Of a stretch of DNA of 64,000 bases, positions 34,717 through 46,013 are shown in pieces. Numbering within the stretch: the first letter of the stretch is position 1; each line of letters opens with the position of its first letter. The notes beneath the pieces are model-generated. The model was not told where the DNA came from. It made no database searches and saw only the letters and a program-made list of their open reading frames with translations. Source of the stretch: Protea cynaroides (Eukaryota > Streptophyta > Magnoliopsida > Proteales > Proteaceae); contig CM053269.1 of NCBI GenBank assembly GCA_028583415.1, forward strand, positions 72,391,412 to 72,455,411, given 5' to 3'. A program made the translations under genes and the position numbers.

Positions 34717-35042
34717 GGAAATGTTGTTGTAATTAGGGTTTGTTATTTTTTCAAATGTTACAAGAATTTATTCTGCCACATGGGCAGATGATGTGTCCAT
34801 TCCAACCGTTGGATAGAAAGAACGTGATCTAGATTATCCACATGTCAAATTTCAAACTCTAATTCAATCAAATACTCCATATGTATTGACATGCATCCCA
34901 TGTATGTCTATGCATTTGTATTAGTATTCTAAACATTACTATAATACTCCCCAAGTTTGAATGGATTAGATTAAGAAAAAATATTAAAAATGACTGATTC
35001 AGTTTTATTTTGTTACATTTCCTAACATAACAAACCTTTGTT

Positions 35043-35045
<3 letters not shown>

Positions 35046-35075
<30 letters not shown>
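35046..35075. repeat. (AT)n microsatellite
   Basis: About 15 dinucleotide units. Confidence 0.95.
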
Positions 35076-35077
<2 letters not shown>

Positions 35078-35339
35078 AGAATAATTGTTGTAATTAATAA
35101 GGATTTGTTATTTTTTTTTTAAATGTTATAAATATTATAAGGAATCTATTCTATCACATGGGCAGATGATGTGTCCATTTCCATTCCAATTGTGGATAGA
35201 AATAACATGGTCTAAATTATCTACATGTCCAATTTCAAACTCTAATCAAATACCTCATATGTATTGGTATACATCATCTCGTGTATTCTCATGCATGTAT
35301 ACGAATACTCTAAACATCCTATGTGTTTTATTTCTAATA

Positions 35340-35955
35340 GTGAATAGAATTTTTATTCAAAAAAAAGAAAAGAATAATTATTTACAAAATCCTTGAAGAG
35401 ATTCTTCTTACCTTCGATATTCGGTAATGTCATCAGTTGAAGAGACCCTACACAAAAGTGAAAACCTAAACAAATTTGAATCTAAGACAACCTGAGACAT
35501 CCCACACCATATCCCGTGCCTCAAAATCCGGATTGGAATACCATTTATACTTATCTTGATCACCAAAGGCAACATACTTTGCTAATCCACTCTACAACCA
35601 TATTAATTTTCCGATAGCAATGTGAAATACACTACAACAAAGATAGGAGGGAGATCCTCATACTAGACCAAAACTATAGCCCAAACCAACGAATATGACA
35701 TCTCAGTAAACATTCAACCACAGTTCCCGAATCAATACTCGATCCAGAGATGAGTAATGCCCATGTCAATGGCTAACTGTAAAACTTTCAAAACCGCCAA
35801 TAGTTCGGTTTTAAATAAGTGGTGATGCACAAGCCCTTAGCAAACGACATTCGCACCATTCCTCCTGAATTCCTAAAAATATCACCAACACCAGTTCAGT
35901 TCAAATCACCTGCATGTACATGTGTTTTCCATAAAATCCTTTCTACCTTACTAGA
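35340..35955 (-). pseudogene. LINE RNase H remnant
   Basis: Minus-strand pieces resemble the C-terminal RNase H of plant L1-type LINEs: GVGDIFRNSGGMVRMSFAKG, then in another frame TELLAVLKVLQLAIDMGITH with LWIE.DSGTVVECLL, and further HCYRKINMVVEWISK. Frame changes and stops are frequent. The 3' side ends in an A/T-rich GAATAAAAATTC tail near 35,345. Confidence 0.65.
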
Positions 35956-35959
35956 CGGT

Positions 35960-36393
35960 TGAAAGTACCATGTACAGAGGGATATACACAATTTTTTGCC
36001 ATTTATGTTTATTGGAAAAAAAGTTGTGAACAATAATTAGAATTAGAATTTTTCACAGCAATTGTCCACCAATCATTAATTCTTATTTTTAAAGTAATTT
36101 TAAATTTGTGACTTTAGAAAAAAGAAATCCTTAAAAGGTATTCGCACGTGTTCGTTATGCCGGGCCATATTTGTATAAGTTCCAACTTCTTAGGTTTTCT
36201 TATATATAGTTTAATTTTTATGTTTATGAGTGACAAATCATTTATGAGAATAACTTATGGATCAAATTTTTTTCTTTCTCGAAAAATAGTAAATCAGCTA
36301 GCATATAAAAAAGAAAATTTTCCTTTTTTCCTATTTAATAAAATAAAATTAGTTTATATGGTGGATACTGAGACGTGTGTACTAGTCCCATTG
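35960..36393. other. No recognisable gene
   Basis: AT-rich. A 128-codon plus-strand frame (36,148-36,534) runs across ordinary DNA into a MITE and matches nothing I know. Confidence 0.5.
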
Positions 36394-36402
36394 ATGTCTA
36401 TT

Positions 36403-36539
36403 GCAATCAAATCGTCTCCTGTTAATCTACTGCCTGTTAAGGACGGGATTTTAATCGGACCACTTCTCCATGTATTGATAGACGAACTGACTGATCCCCA
36501 ACCCCTTGAATCAACCACAGGACCCCGAATTTGAATCCA
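36403..36539. mobile_element. Foldback MITE, 137 bp, perfect 9-bp target duplication
   Basis: Left end GCAATCAAATCGTCTCCTGT, right end ACAGGACCCCGAATTTGAAT followed by CCA. Flanks ATGTCTATT (36394-36402 and 36540-36548) are identical. Confidence 0.8.
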
Positions 36540-36549
36540 ATGTCTATTA

Positions 36550-38870
36550 CTTCTATTGACCTGAATACTCCTTTTGCAGTCCCCAATCAACAGCACAGCT
36601 ATTATTGTCATGGAAATGAATGAAATCACATGGTTGCTGCAACTGATTCAGTGCTTTTATAACTTAATTCCCCAAAAAATGATTTGGGTAGTTTTGACAG
36701 GTTCTATAATTTTCTAATATATAAATGGTACGGTAAAAAATATTCTTTTTTTAGAAAAATGATTTTAAGTTTGTTTTTTTTTTAATTTGTGTCAATCATT
36801 ATTAACAAGATCTATGAATATGTAGGCCCTTATGGTTTTAGCTTATTCGTGTTTAAATAAACTGAAAGCTACAGCCTATTAGACTATGATCTACCTCACG
36901 TATCTATCTTGTTATGATTTAGATAGTTTCTAGTTAAGAATTGACCTCCAACTTCTAATTACTCTTTATTTTATATTCTTAACCATGATGATAGGTCCTT
37001 TAATGTATGGTTGTTTTAAATTTTCTTTTTATATGTATATTATGTTATTTTGATCTCCTATTATTCGTATTTTTCCGTTTAAAACTTGTACCTATCTTTT
37101 TTTTTCTTTTCTTTTTTTCATTCTAAAAAACGAGTCAACATTTTTGTTCACCTCGTTTAATTTTTGGACCGTTTTAAATGCACTGTACCATTTAAATTTT
37201 TTGCCGTTCCCATATTAACTAACTATGATCATGATCTAACAATTGGAGTCACTCAGTAGTACAAATCATTGTTAAAAGGACTCTAGCAATAGGAGGCGAT
37301 CCACCAATGGAGTTCTTCATGATAGAGAATATGTAATGTGCCATGGAATACTTTTGACATCGATTCCTTTTGGAGTGCAATCATTGGGTCATTCTGGGAA
37401 TCTTGTAATAATAAGGGTATTATTGATATTTGGGTCGAGGAGGAATTGAATTTTGCAGTAATATAATGGACACCGATGCATGCTGTCAATGGGATTTGAT
37501 CCGGATAAATTTTGTAAAGAATATCTCGTTAAATAAAAACATTGACTCAACTAACCACAAATCAAATTTAATAGCAAAACCAAATTATGTGAAAAGATCG
37601 CCACAATAGTACGTAACCGTCTCCCATAACGAGACATGGGGTTCATTACTGACATTCTCTCTTCTGACAAATGCGATTACTTATTGAACAATATTCCGAA
37701 TCCCACCTTCTCATTGATTTTTAATTGATTAAAAATCATGATAAAAATAATTAAAGTACAAGAAAAAGATCAAGTATCATGTCTCATGTTCTTTTTCTTC
37801 TTCTTTTTTTTCCTTCAATTATTATTCTGCCTTCTTATTTATAAATTAATGATGAATGTTTGCCACTCTTCTTCCCTTAGAAATACCATTAAACCTATTT
37901 ATATATGTATAAAATTCAATTTTAATTGATCTAAATGTGAATATAAATGTGAATATTAGGCCCACCACCAAACAACCATGATTAAGAGATTATCAAACCA
38001 GGTCACCTTGTTTATTTTTAGGAGTGCTATGGGGACTTCTCCTTGGGAAACTCTCGCCATGCACATTCGTCAGGAGAAAAGGTCCCAAGTCCCAACTGCT
38101 CAACACCTAGAAAATAAATGACCTACCGCCTATGTATCATTGATCAATATACTGTAGGTCCCACTATGATTGAAATTTCCTGGTATCCTTTGCACCTTAT
38201 AGTTGCTTAAATTATAAATATACCATTTTAGATAGAAAAGAGCATGTGCTATTAGATGATATTTTGTTATAACAGTTGGAGGTGTTATTGTTCATGGAAT
38301 TGTTCCACCACGTAGTTACTTAATTTTGTAGACATGTTAAGTTCTGTGTAATTTCGAAGATTTGAGATTGAGTTTTATTTCCTATCGGATAGATGCGTAC
38401 ATCCGATAATGAGATATACCATGTTCTTAATTCGTTCTCACAGTATGTTCTTTTCTTACAGTCATTTCTCTTTGATTATGTGGGTTCCTTTGTTATATAC
38501 AAGTCATGAATTATTTCTAATATGCACCCAACCATTGGCTTGGCATGGGAAATGTCATTACATGCTGCCGGCATATGAATATTTCTCTTAATAATATTTT
38601 GACAATTATTTGAAATATCTCATTTGAAGAATAGAGGGACACACTCCATGTATTTATCAGTTTAAAACCCTTGGAAGTAGAAAAAAAAAAAACTAAGAGA
38701 GGTTTCCCATGCTGCCGGTGTAGGTGAATCTCCCACACCACACCAACGATAGCGTGACAACAATATCATCCACATGTGACCCATGGCCAGGGTAGAGGGA
38801 AAAAACTTTAAAAACCCACGTGAGAGATTGATGGTACACTGATAGACTATCATCACCAATTATAGAGTAG
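36550..38870. other. AT-rich intergenic DNA, no gene seen
   Basis: Homopolymer-rich sequence. The short frames present have no recognisable domains. Confidence 0.5.
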
Positions 38871-38872
38871 TT

Positions 38873-39105
38873 ATATCCAAATCCTCTCCTCCCGAACGTT
38901 CGGGAGGAGGGGTGGCACCCTCGTTGGATGGCCAACACCTTGGGTTAGGGTGAATCCGAGCCCTCCATTAGAGCCGACACCCCTTTGTCAGCTCGGCTAG
39001 TCAGCTCGGATGGAGGACTCGGATTCACCCAAGCCCCAGGTGTCGACCTTCTACTGGGTTTGCCGCCCCTCCTCCCGAACCTCTAGGAGGAGAGGATGTT
39101 GATCC
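38873..39105. mobile_element. Foldback MITE, about 233 bp
   Basis: Left end ATCCAAATCCTCTCCTCCCG, right end GGAGGAGAGGATGTTGATCC. Interior GAATCCGAGCCCTCCATTAG against its complement, with a GCCGACACCCC/TTGTCAGCTC loop region. Flanks AGAGTAGTT and AAAGCAGTT match at 7 of 9. Confidence 0.8.
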
Positions 39106-39740
39106 AAAGCAGTTCTATCTGATCACTAGACACTATTAAAAGAAATGAGGGAGAAACCCAAGTCCTCACTCTAGCAAGCCAAACACCTTCTTTACCTCGG
39201 AGAAAAAAATCTTTTGTAGTAGCTGTCGCTTGGCAGTGAGGGTCCTGATTATTCATAGTATATCGACATGTGTCTCGATGCACTATGAGCAGTCAAGATC
39301 TCATTGCCACTTAACAGTCGCTATAGAGGATCTGGTCCCTTTAACCTATCCTATTCTTTTTGGTTTTTCTACTTCTTTCTCATAATAATAATTGGTAATT
39401 AAAAAATCTGGGAAAAATTCTCAAGTAGGTTGTTTGAGATTCTTTCTCATACCTTCTTACAAATTAACCAATCATTGGATTTTTGGCAGAAGAACCTACA
39501 AAAGTCTATAGGGTAAATTTATATCATTTTTCAATAAATATATCATGAAAATTCTTCCACCTCCAACTCTCTATGTTGTGGGTTTATATGTTCTCGTATT
39601 ATTGTACATCAAGTTTATATTCAACCAATCACTTTAGTTGAAAATTTGAATTCAAAATATCTTAATAATTTTTTTTTTTCATTTTAACAATCAAATCTTA
39701 TTTTCATTATCTTACTTTACTTCTAATCGAATGAAGGCTC

Positions 39741-41245
39741 TCTTTGGTATGTATTATAGAAAAAATTATATAGTATATTATGACATATGTGGTTATTTGG
39801 TATGACTAATAATATTTATTTATATTTAAAATAAGGGATAATTTCAGCTACCAACAAAAAAGAATTGACTAAATCACCTACCATGCACCTAAGTTGTTTA
39901 AAAAAATCACCTACCACCCAAGTTAGATAAACGTTAGTTAATGAACTAACAGGCAAAATAGTTGAAATTGTGTGTAGACGTTTATACCCCTTTTTTCTTC
40001 CTCTCTGTTTCTCTGTAATATTTTATCAAAAAGAAAAAAAAAAAAAAAAAAAAAAAAGAAACCCTAACTCCGGATTATAGTTTTGATAACAATGACAACA
40101 ACGAAGAGGAAGGCTCCGACATGTTTCTTCGCCGGATCTTTGATCTCCGCTGCAAATTTACCCCAAGGGCGTTGATTGGATTAGGAAAGTGGGTTACAAG
40201 GCTTTTTTTAATGGAGTGTCTGAGTTTTGGTTTTCATTTTGTTCATTCTTTTCTTGCTTTTATCCTCATTTTCTCTGATAGAAGATCAGTTTTCTGAAAT
40301 CGTAACTTCGGCTCTAGATGGTAGAGATTGTTTCTGGGTTTTCGTTTTTTTCATTCTTTTTTATCAGTTCTGATTTGTGAAATAAGTTGTTTCCTCTATT
40401 CTGATTATATTCTTATTCATCTTTGCTTTTGGTATTGATTTTGATACTTTTATTTTCTATTTTCTTCTCTCTATCTGTTTGTATTCATGCATCTCTTGAA
40501 ATCGGCCTGTTGATGATGAGGCCCCTTGATGCTTCCTTTTCTGAAACTAAGTTTGGGATTTTCGTCTCCTCAGGCTCTGATTTAACGGTAACTACCGCAG
40601 ATTTCCCCAGTTCTCTATCAAACAAGGGAAGAGACTACTGAAGCTCGAGCTCCTGCAATACACCGAAGCACCACCGGAGTTCTTTGCTAGAAAATTAATC
40701 GATATTGTCGCCAATGATTTTGATTCATCAAACCGATGCCTACGAATCGATTCAATCAGAGCAAAATCAGATCCTTTGTATTCAAATCCTGACATTTTTT
40801 TCCCTTTTTTTTTTCCTGTGTTATTTGTTTATAAGTCTCAGATAAAGAGTAGACAAAATAGAGAGATGTTAAAAAAAGGGATATTATTGTCATTGAAGTA
40901 TTTTCTAACGGTTGACATCAGCAACTAACGGCTCTGTTAGTTGCTTTTGGATCTTTTTAATAAACGTTTGTTTAACTTGGATGGTAGGTGATTTTTTTAA
41001 ACAACTTGGGTGGTAGGTGATTGGGTGAATTCTTTTTGGGTGGTAGTTGAAATTATCCCTTAAAATAAATTAATATAATCTAAAATCTACAAATAGAGTA
41101 GAAGGTATCATTATTGTGATAATCTATTATCACTTCTTTATATCTAGTGGTATCAAGTACCAATAGCTACCATTTATAACTCAATTTATTTTCATAAATA
41201 ATTTATCATAAATAACTCATACGCATAAATATACTATGAAGAAAA
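39741..41245. mobile_element. AT-rich MITE, split by a Mutator-type insertion
   Basis: The left piece (39,741-39,834) starts TTTGGTATGTATTATAG; the right piece (41,060-41,245) continues ATTAATATAATCTAAAATC and ends near ACTATGAAGAAAACC. Joined after removing 39,835-41,059 and one duplication copy they match the uninterrupted relative at 47,100-47,325. Confidence 0.75.
39835..41059. mobile_element. Pack-MULE-like element, 1,225 bp
   Basis: Terminal inverted repeats of over 100 bp begin GGGATAATTTCA and end GAAATTATCCC, with matching AATCACCTACCA and GTTGTTTAAAAAAATCACCT blocks. A perfect 9-bp duplication TTAAAATAA flanks it (39826-39834, 41060-41068), the Mutator signature. It lacks a transposase. 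The interior has a higher-complexity, coding-like character: about 40,085-40,200 reads EEEGSDMFLRRIFDLRCKFT on the plus strand, and about 40,605-40,795 reads KQGKRLLKLELLQYTEAPPE followed by FFARKLIDIVANDFDSSN. I do not recognise the donor gene; the fragments are too short to be a working gene. Confidence 0.8.
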
Positions 41246-41249
41246 CCTA

Positions 41250-42535
41250 AATCAGTATATCAGAACATTGCTCATAATTGCGGCTTTGTATTAGTTCAAT
41301 GTCAAAAGCAAAAAACAAAGTAATTGGATCGTAATCAATAATAGCTTATAGCAGTCTATTGATAAAAATACCCTCCCTGATATTTCCACACAGAGAAGAT
41401 TAAAAAAAAATTATAGTATAGATAACTAACAAAAGATTAATCTGGTGTAAATATTCCTAGTCCAATTCAATTGATGGTTCCCAAAGGTCTCTTTTGGTTA
41501 TTTCTTGTTATGAGGTGGATGAAAGAGAAGTCAATGAGTCAAATGTGAAGTTTGACCCTTGGAGATTTAGAATTTTCCATTGTCGGGGTTCAGCAAGAGG
41601 TTTTTTCATCTCCTTTAATGCGATCTCATCCTCTATCAGGTAATCAATCGAGTGAAGCATTTGAACTTTATGAGAAGGTCTTGGTTTTTATGTGGGAAGA
41701 AACTCCCATCTGTGTTCGAAGGTCCCCCAGTTGTTTCGAAGACGAGTAATTTTGTGGTCTTTTTTTCTATTTGGAGAGCTCATGTTTTATGTAATTAGGT
41801 TTTCGAGAGTATGTTTTGAAGGATTCCAGCTGTGATGGTTCTCTCCTTGCTGATTAGGCAGGTCTATGACTCTTCCCCTTTTGGGTTTTGTTTGGGTTAT
41901 ATTTTCTGATTCCCACTTTTAAGATACTAATTTATTTGAGTTCTCTTTTCTTTGGATTAATAAAATATTTAATTATTTAAAATAAAATAAAAACACACAT
42001 ATTAAATTTCATATTCAAATTTAATTTTACATCCATTTTCTTCTTAGACAAAGTTTTTATGCACGACTATGTATTTACATGGTCATGGAGAGATACGACA
42101 AATCAATAAACCCATCCCCTTGAAATACCAAAAACAGCCCTATAAGATGAATATGATGTGATTATAAACAAACACCATCCCCTTATATAAAAAATGGGCA
42201 GGATTTTATTTTGTCTAAGTAGTGATGATATCTTGAATGATATTATGAAAAATGCCGATACGTAATTTTGTCTCTATTTCTCTTTTCTTAGAAATCTGAA
42301 CCCCTTTCTCTCTTCTCCAAGTGACCGATTATTGATTCTTCTTGTACTTTCAATTTTCCCGTCAACTTATAAGATTCTAATATATCTTATTAACGTAAAT
42401 AATTCTAATATATCCTGCTAGCTTATGGATCCTCTTCCCCATATTTTATTAACACTTAAAGAAAACCTCCCAATCATAAGGTTCCTAAATCCATGGAATG
42501 GATAGAAGTCGATCAATTAAAACTCAATTATGCAT
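41250..42535. other. Intergenic, possible LINE 3' tail near 41,500-41,990
   Basis: A stretch ending TTTGGATTAATAAAATATTT with an A-rich tail (41,955-41,990) is reminiscent of L1 3' ends, but the upstream text has no clear RNase H motif. Nothing else is supportable. Confidence 0.3.
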
Positions 42536-42539
42536 GGCA

Positions 42540-42905
42540 CAAAAAGATGATTAGGAGATAACAATTGCTTTTTAAGGATCAGATTATTTAAAATACAAAA
42601 AAAAAATACTTATGAAAAAGACCACGTGGTTGAAATAGATGATCAAACTTTAGTGACTAAAAATTAAAGATGACTAGGAGATAACAATTGCTTTTTTAGG
42701 ATCAGATTATTTAAAATGCATAAGAAAAATCCCAATGAAAAAGACCACGTGGTTGAAATGGATAATCAAACTTTACATGTGAATAAAAAAAATGATTAGG
42801 AGATAACAATTGCTTTTTTAGGTTCAGATTATTTCAAATACATAAGAAAAATTCCAATGAAAAAGAGCAGGTGGTTGAAATAGATAATCGAAATTTACAT
42901 TTTCA
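42540..42905. repeat. 122-123-bp tandem repeat, three copies, with G-boxes
   Basis: Units begin GA(T/C)TAGGAGATAACAATTGC at 42549, 42672 and 42794. The first two carry GACCACGTGGTTGAAA, a palindromic CCACGTGG G-box; the third reads GAGCAGGTGGTTGAAA and has lost it. They lie about 2 kb upstream of the bHLH gene. Confidence 0.85.
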
Positions 42906-43139
42906 TGTGACTAATTTAAAAGAGACTATGTCATGGTCCATGATTGAAATTTGCCACATCATCTGTCCCGTCTTAAAACCAAGTGGGGACCATTGTGCCA
43001 AGTTGGACAAGTAGGTGAGGTGAGTGCGCCACACTTTTGGCGTTTTACTTTTTATGGAAAAAAAGTCTCTTAGTTTGGCGAACCTTTTCTCAGTAGTGAC
43101 TGCGGTTAAATTGAAAAATACTAAGGTATCGGTATTGGG

Positions 43140-44170
43140 CCCACATTAGGGTGTTAATGGGTCGATTCGGGCTGGTTTGGTTCGGGTCAAGTTGGTGTTA
43201 GGTTTTATAGAATCATTCTGAAATTTGCCCGATAAGAGGTTCGGGCTAGATGGATTGCACTATGAACGGTAACAATCGAGCTGGATTGGTTTCGTTTTCT
43301 TATTAGGCTTGGCTTGTCAGGCTGATATCCATCTGCTTTGGTCTGCGTCCAGTTGAAAACTCGATAAGAAACCTATTAAATTAAAGCTGAAGCACTGAAG
43401 CTAGGATTTTAATATTCAATATAGACCAGTCTGGTCTGGACCATTATGGGGTTCGGACTCATCAGTCTAATTTTTTGGGTTCTTATCAGGTTAGTTTGGA
43501 CCAGATCGGGACCGATAGAATATGTCATACCTAAACCCAAAATATGACTAATAACATTTCGGTTTGATTCTTTCTCTGGCTAAATTGGTGTGACTCGATC
43601 TTATCAATGGTTTTGAGTTTGGATTACCAATATGTACGTGTACTCTATAGGATCCTATCACTGTTGATGTGATGTGAAACCCTCTTCCAGAGTATGGGAC
43701 CTACTGAATGGAATCCCAAAGAGGATACAAATACATGTAGGTTAGAGGTGTCAACGAACCAATTTGGGTTTAGACCAAATCGATGTTGGGCTTTATAGAT
43801 CCTGTCCAAAACATATCCATTAAGAGGTTCGGACTTGGTGGGCTGCACAGTGTACATTAACTAACGAGCTGGTCCTATTTTGGATTGTTATCAGGTTGGT
43901 TCGTGTTGAAAGCCCAATAGAAAACCTGTTAAGGCTTTCTAGAAGGTTGAAGTAGTGAAATTAAGGTTTACTATTCGGTCTAAATCTATTTGGTTCAAGC
44001 TCATTGGTCTACTTTTTCGGTCTAGTTTCGAACTAGTCCAGACTAGAGTGGGACCAATAGGATATGTCATACCTTAACTCGAAACACGTCCAATAATAGT
44101 TCAGTCTGAATCGATTTCAGGTTAATTTGGACCAACTCAATCCGAACCACCAGTTGTTCCCAAAATTGAC
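43140..44170. mobile_element. Two diverged TAGGGTGTCAA-family hAT-type MITEs
   Basis: One copy begins AGGGTGTTAATGGGTCGATT at about 43,148 and fades near 43,600. A second runs from TTAGAGGTGTCAACGAACC (about 43,744) to AAAATTGACACCCGAA (about 44,176). Both are filled with GGTTCGGA/CCAGACC words typical of this family. No clear duplications. Confidence 0.55.
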
Positions 44171-44391
44171 ACCCGAATGGAGGTGAATTATTCAGTAGGT
44201 TCAACCAACTTTGCCTATTTAGAAAAAGATCGTTTTCAGTTCGTTCAGTCGTCCAATCGTAGATGGATGGACCAGATTCAAAGAACATGTCTCCCAATGT
44301 ATTGGTATGCGTATTTTTTTAATCCAATCCATCCGTTCATGACTAGACAAACTAGACGGACCAGCGACGATCTCAATCCCACCGTATGCCG

Positions 44392-44531
44392 TAAAAAAAT
44401 CCTTTTTCGCACACCAGCCAGTCAGTCAAACATCTGACGGATTAGAATACACTGGTACACATACCGATGTATTCCAACCGTCGGATGTTTGACTGATGGG
44501 CTGGGGCGCGGGAGGGGATTTCAGTCCCCGT
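44392..44531. mobile_element. Foldback element in the bHLH promoter region
   Basis: CAGTCAAACATCTGACGG at about 44,422 pairs with CCGTCGGATGTTTGACTG ending at about 44,496, around a loop containing TACACATA. Outside it, CGCACACCAGCC pairs with GGCTGGGGCG, and CCGTATGCC occurs at both outer ends. It lies about 250 bp upstream of the bHLH start codon. Confidence 0.7.
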
Positions 44532-44688
44532 ATGCCCCAGATGCTCAGCCTGTGACTGTAAAAACCCTCCCGTGGCTTGATCCTCTCCAAACATTTCCCT
44601 AGCTTTCACATGGACTTTATAGGTAGGTTTATTGGAACCTCCTTGAAATTGGAGAGAAACAGAGAAGCGGAGAAGCGGTTTATTGTAT

Positions 44689-44696
44689 TATAAAAA
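44689..44696 (+). promoter_or_regulatory. TATA-box-like TATAAAAA for the bHLH gene
   Basis: TATAAAAA lies 79 nt before the start codon, which would give a short 5' UTR of about 50 nt. A second candidate, TTTATAGG, is at about 44,627. Confidence 0.4.
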
Positions 44697-44774
44697 ATGA
44701 CTAAAACGAGAGAGAAAAAAAAAACAAGAAAGACAAGCTGAACTCTGCAGTAACAGAAGAAGAAAATAGTGTCC

Positions 44775-45567
44775 ATGGCGATCGATTGGAACGAATGGGA
44801 AGCAGTGGGATCAGTCTCAAATGGAAATCCCGCCGGAGTTTGCATCGATGCCCGAGAGCGTCATAAGTTAGCCGAGCGCGAGCGGCGGAAGTCGATGCGA
44901 GAGCTTTTTCTCTCCCTCCATGCTCTGCTCCCACACGCGAACACAGTCAGGAAAGAACAGTCTGCAATCCTGGATGAGATCATCAAGTACATCCCTCTAG
45001 CTGTTGCTCGGCTCCGATCGCTTCAGAATAGGAAAGATTCGCCGTCATCTGCTTCATCCACGGTGTCGCCTTCGCCGGCGCTGCCGATTCAGGTATTGGA
45101 GCGTCACTCTGGTTCATCTGACTCGTCGCAATGTGATATACGAGTCATGCCAGAGCCGTCGTCCTGTGTCTCGATTCAGATCAGAGGGGATCGTGTTAAT
45201 GTATCACTGACAGATACAAATCCTAGAGGGACTTCACAGGTTCTTCAACTCTCTGCCATTTTAGATGAGCTTGAAGCTCATCAGCTTGAACTTGTTCGAT
45301 CTACCCATTGCCGTGATGGAAGCAAGATACTTCATCATACTGAGTGCAAGGTCTCATTCCATCAATGTATTTGGTACCCATTACTCAATTTTTTGTTTTC
45401 TGAATTGGATAGATTTTGTTTTCTTGTTTTGATTGCAGGTTTATGATGGGTTGGATAAATCCCCTGTTCAGTTGAAAGCTAGATTGCAGCAACTAGCTTG
45501 CAAGCTTCACGGATTCAGGAAGTCATCTTCTTCGCTGAAGAGACCATTTGAGCAGCTGGACTGCTAA
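44775..45567 (+). CDS. bHLH transcription factor, two exons, 234 aa
   Basis: Exon 1 is 44775-45350 (192 codons), the intron 45351-45438 (88 bp, GT...TTGCAG), exon 2 45439-45567 (42 codons and TAA). The chosen ATG is followed by G; an in-frame GTG six bases upstream is not needed. The basic region begins at residue 27 (ARERHKLAERERRKS) and has the His30-Glu34-Arg38 set that contacts E/G-box DNA. The helix-loop-helix follows to about residue 80 (MRELFLSLHALLPHANTVRK, then ILDEIIKYIPLAVARL). A Ser/Pro linker leads to a C-terminal ACT-like region (VSIQIRGDRVNVSLTD; VLQLSAILDELEAHQLELV) ending in VYDGLDKSPVQLKARLQQLA and a basic tail. It is expected in the nucleus as a dimer. The layout resembles group Ib bHLH proteins (ORG2/bHLH160-like, linked to iron or copper response), but I cannot fix the subgroup. 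No stop, frameshift or missing key residue. Confidence 0.9.
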
Positions 45568-45919
45568 AATCTGTAGTTTTTGTTTTTCCTTTGGATGTGA
45601 ATCGGTTTGTGTTGGCGCATTTAACTCATGTGTCATACAGTCGGCTACCTTTTTTCCTTCTTCCCCAGTTTCTTCCTTGTGAATCCGTTCTTGAACTGGA
45701 TTGAGAGAGTTTGTAGATGAATAAGAGAGCTTATCTGTAATAGAATTCAGAGATTTTGGAGTTGAGACTTGAAAGTGATGCTTCTCTGCTTTTCATTATT
45801 TTCCGTAAACAAGAAGAGATTGAAAGAAAAAAGAAAAAAACAAATGAGAGACTGTTTGCTCAAATGGATGGCAGAAGATTGATGAACACATCCGAGCTCC
45901 ATTAATGGAAAGATGGAGG

Positions 45920-45937
45920 GACAAAAACAAAAACACA
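45920..45937 (-). terminator. Pol III T-run terminator of tRNA-Ala
   Basis: Minus-strand sequence after the tRNA reads TCTTGTGTTTTTGTTTTTG, giving two TTTTT stops within about 20 nt. Confidence 0.7.
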
Positions 45938-45940
45938 AGA

Positions 45941-46013
45941 TGGAGATGCGGGGTATCGATCCCCGTACCTCTCGCATGCTAAGCGAGCGCTCTACCATCT
46001 GAGCTACATCCCC
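45941..46013 (-). tRNA. tRNA-Ala (anticodon AGC)
   Basis: The minus strand gives a complete 73-nt cloverleaf without intron: acceptor GGGGATG/CATCTCC (one G-U pair), D arm GCTC-AGATGGTA-GAGC, anticodon arm CTCGC-TTAGCAT-GCGAG with AGC, variable AGGTA, T arm CGGGG-ATCGATA-CCCCG, and an A discriminator. It follows the common plant nuclear tRNA-Ala form. A CAA motif (AACAATTG) sits just upstream and runs of T (GTTTTTGTTTTTG) just downstream, fitting Pol III initiation and termination. It is convergent with the bHLH gene, whose stop codon is about 370 bp away. Confidence 0.97.

Larger units (their letters stand above)
34686..35312. repeat. Two direct copies of an (AT)n-headed repeat
   Basis: Copy one (34,686-34,940) and copy two (35,046-35,312) share the (AT)n head, GTTGTAATTA, CACATGGGCAGATGATGTGTCCATT, GATAGAAA-AAC and ATACT-CATATGTATTG blocks, about 360 bp apart. 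Diverged relatives are at 57,395-57,655 and 63,780-63,990. Confidence 0.75.

Noticed and set aside
36148..36534. 128-codon plus-strand frame
   Set aside because: It runs from AT-rich spacer into a MITE, with a mixed composition and no known motif.
45351..45446. Reading the bHLH gene as a single exon ending at about 45,446
   Set aside because: The continuation past Lys192 is hydrophobic and unlike the family, while splicing at GT 45351 / AG 45438 restores a conserved C-terminus in frame.
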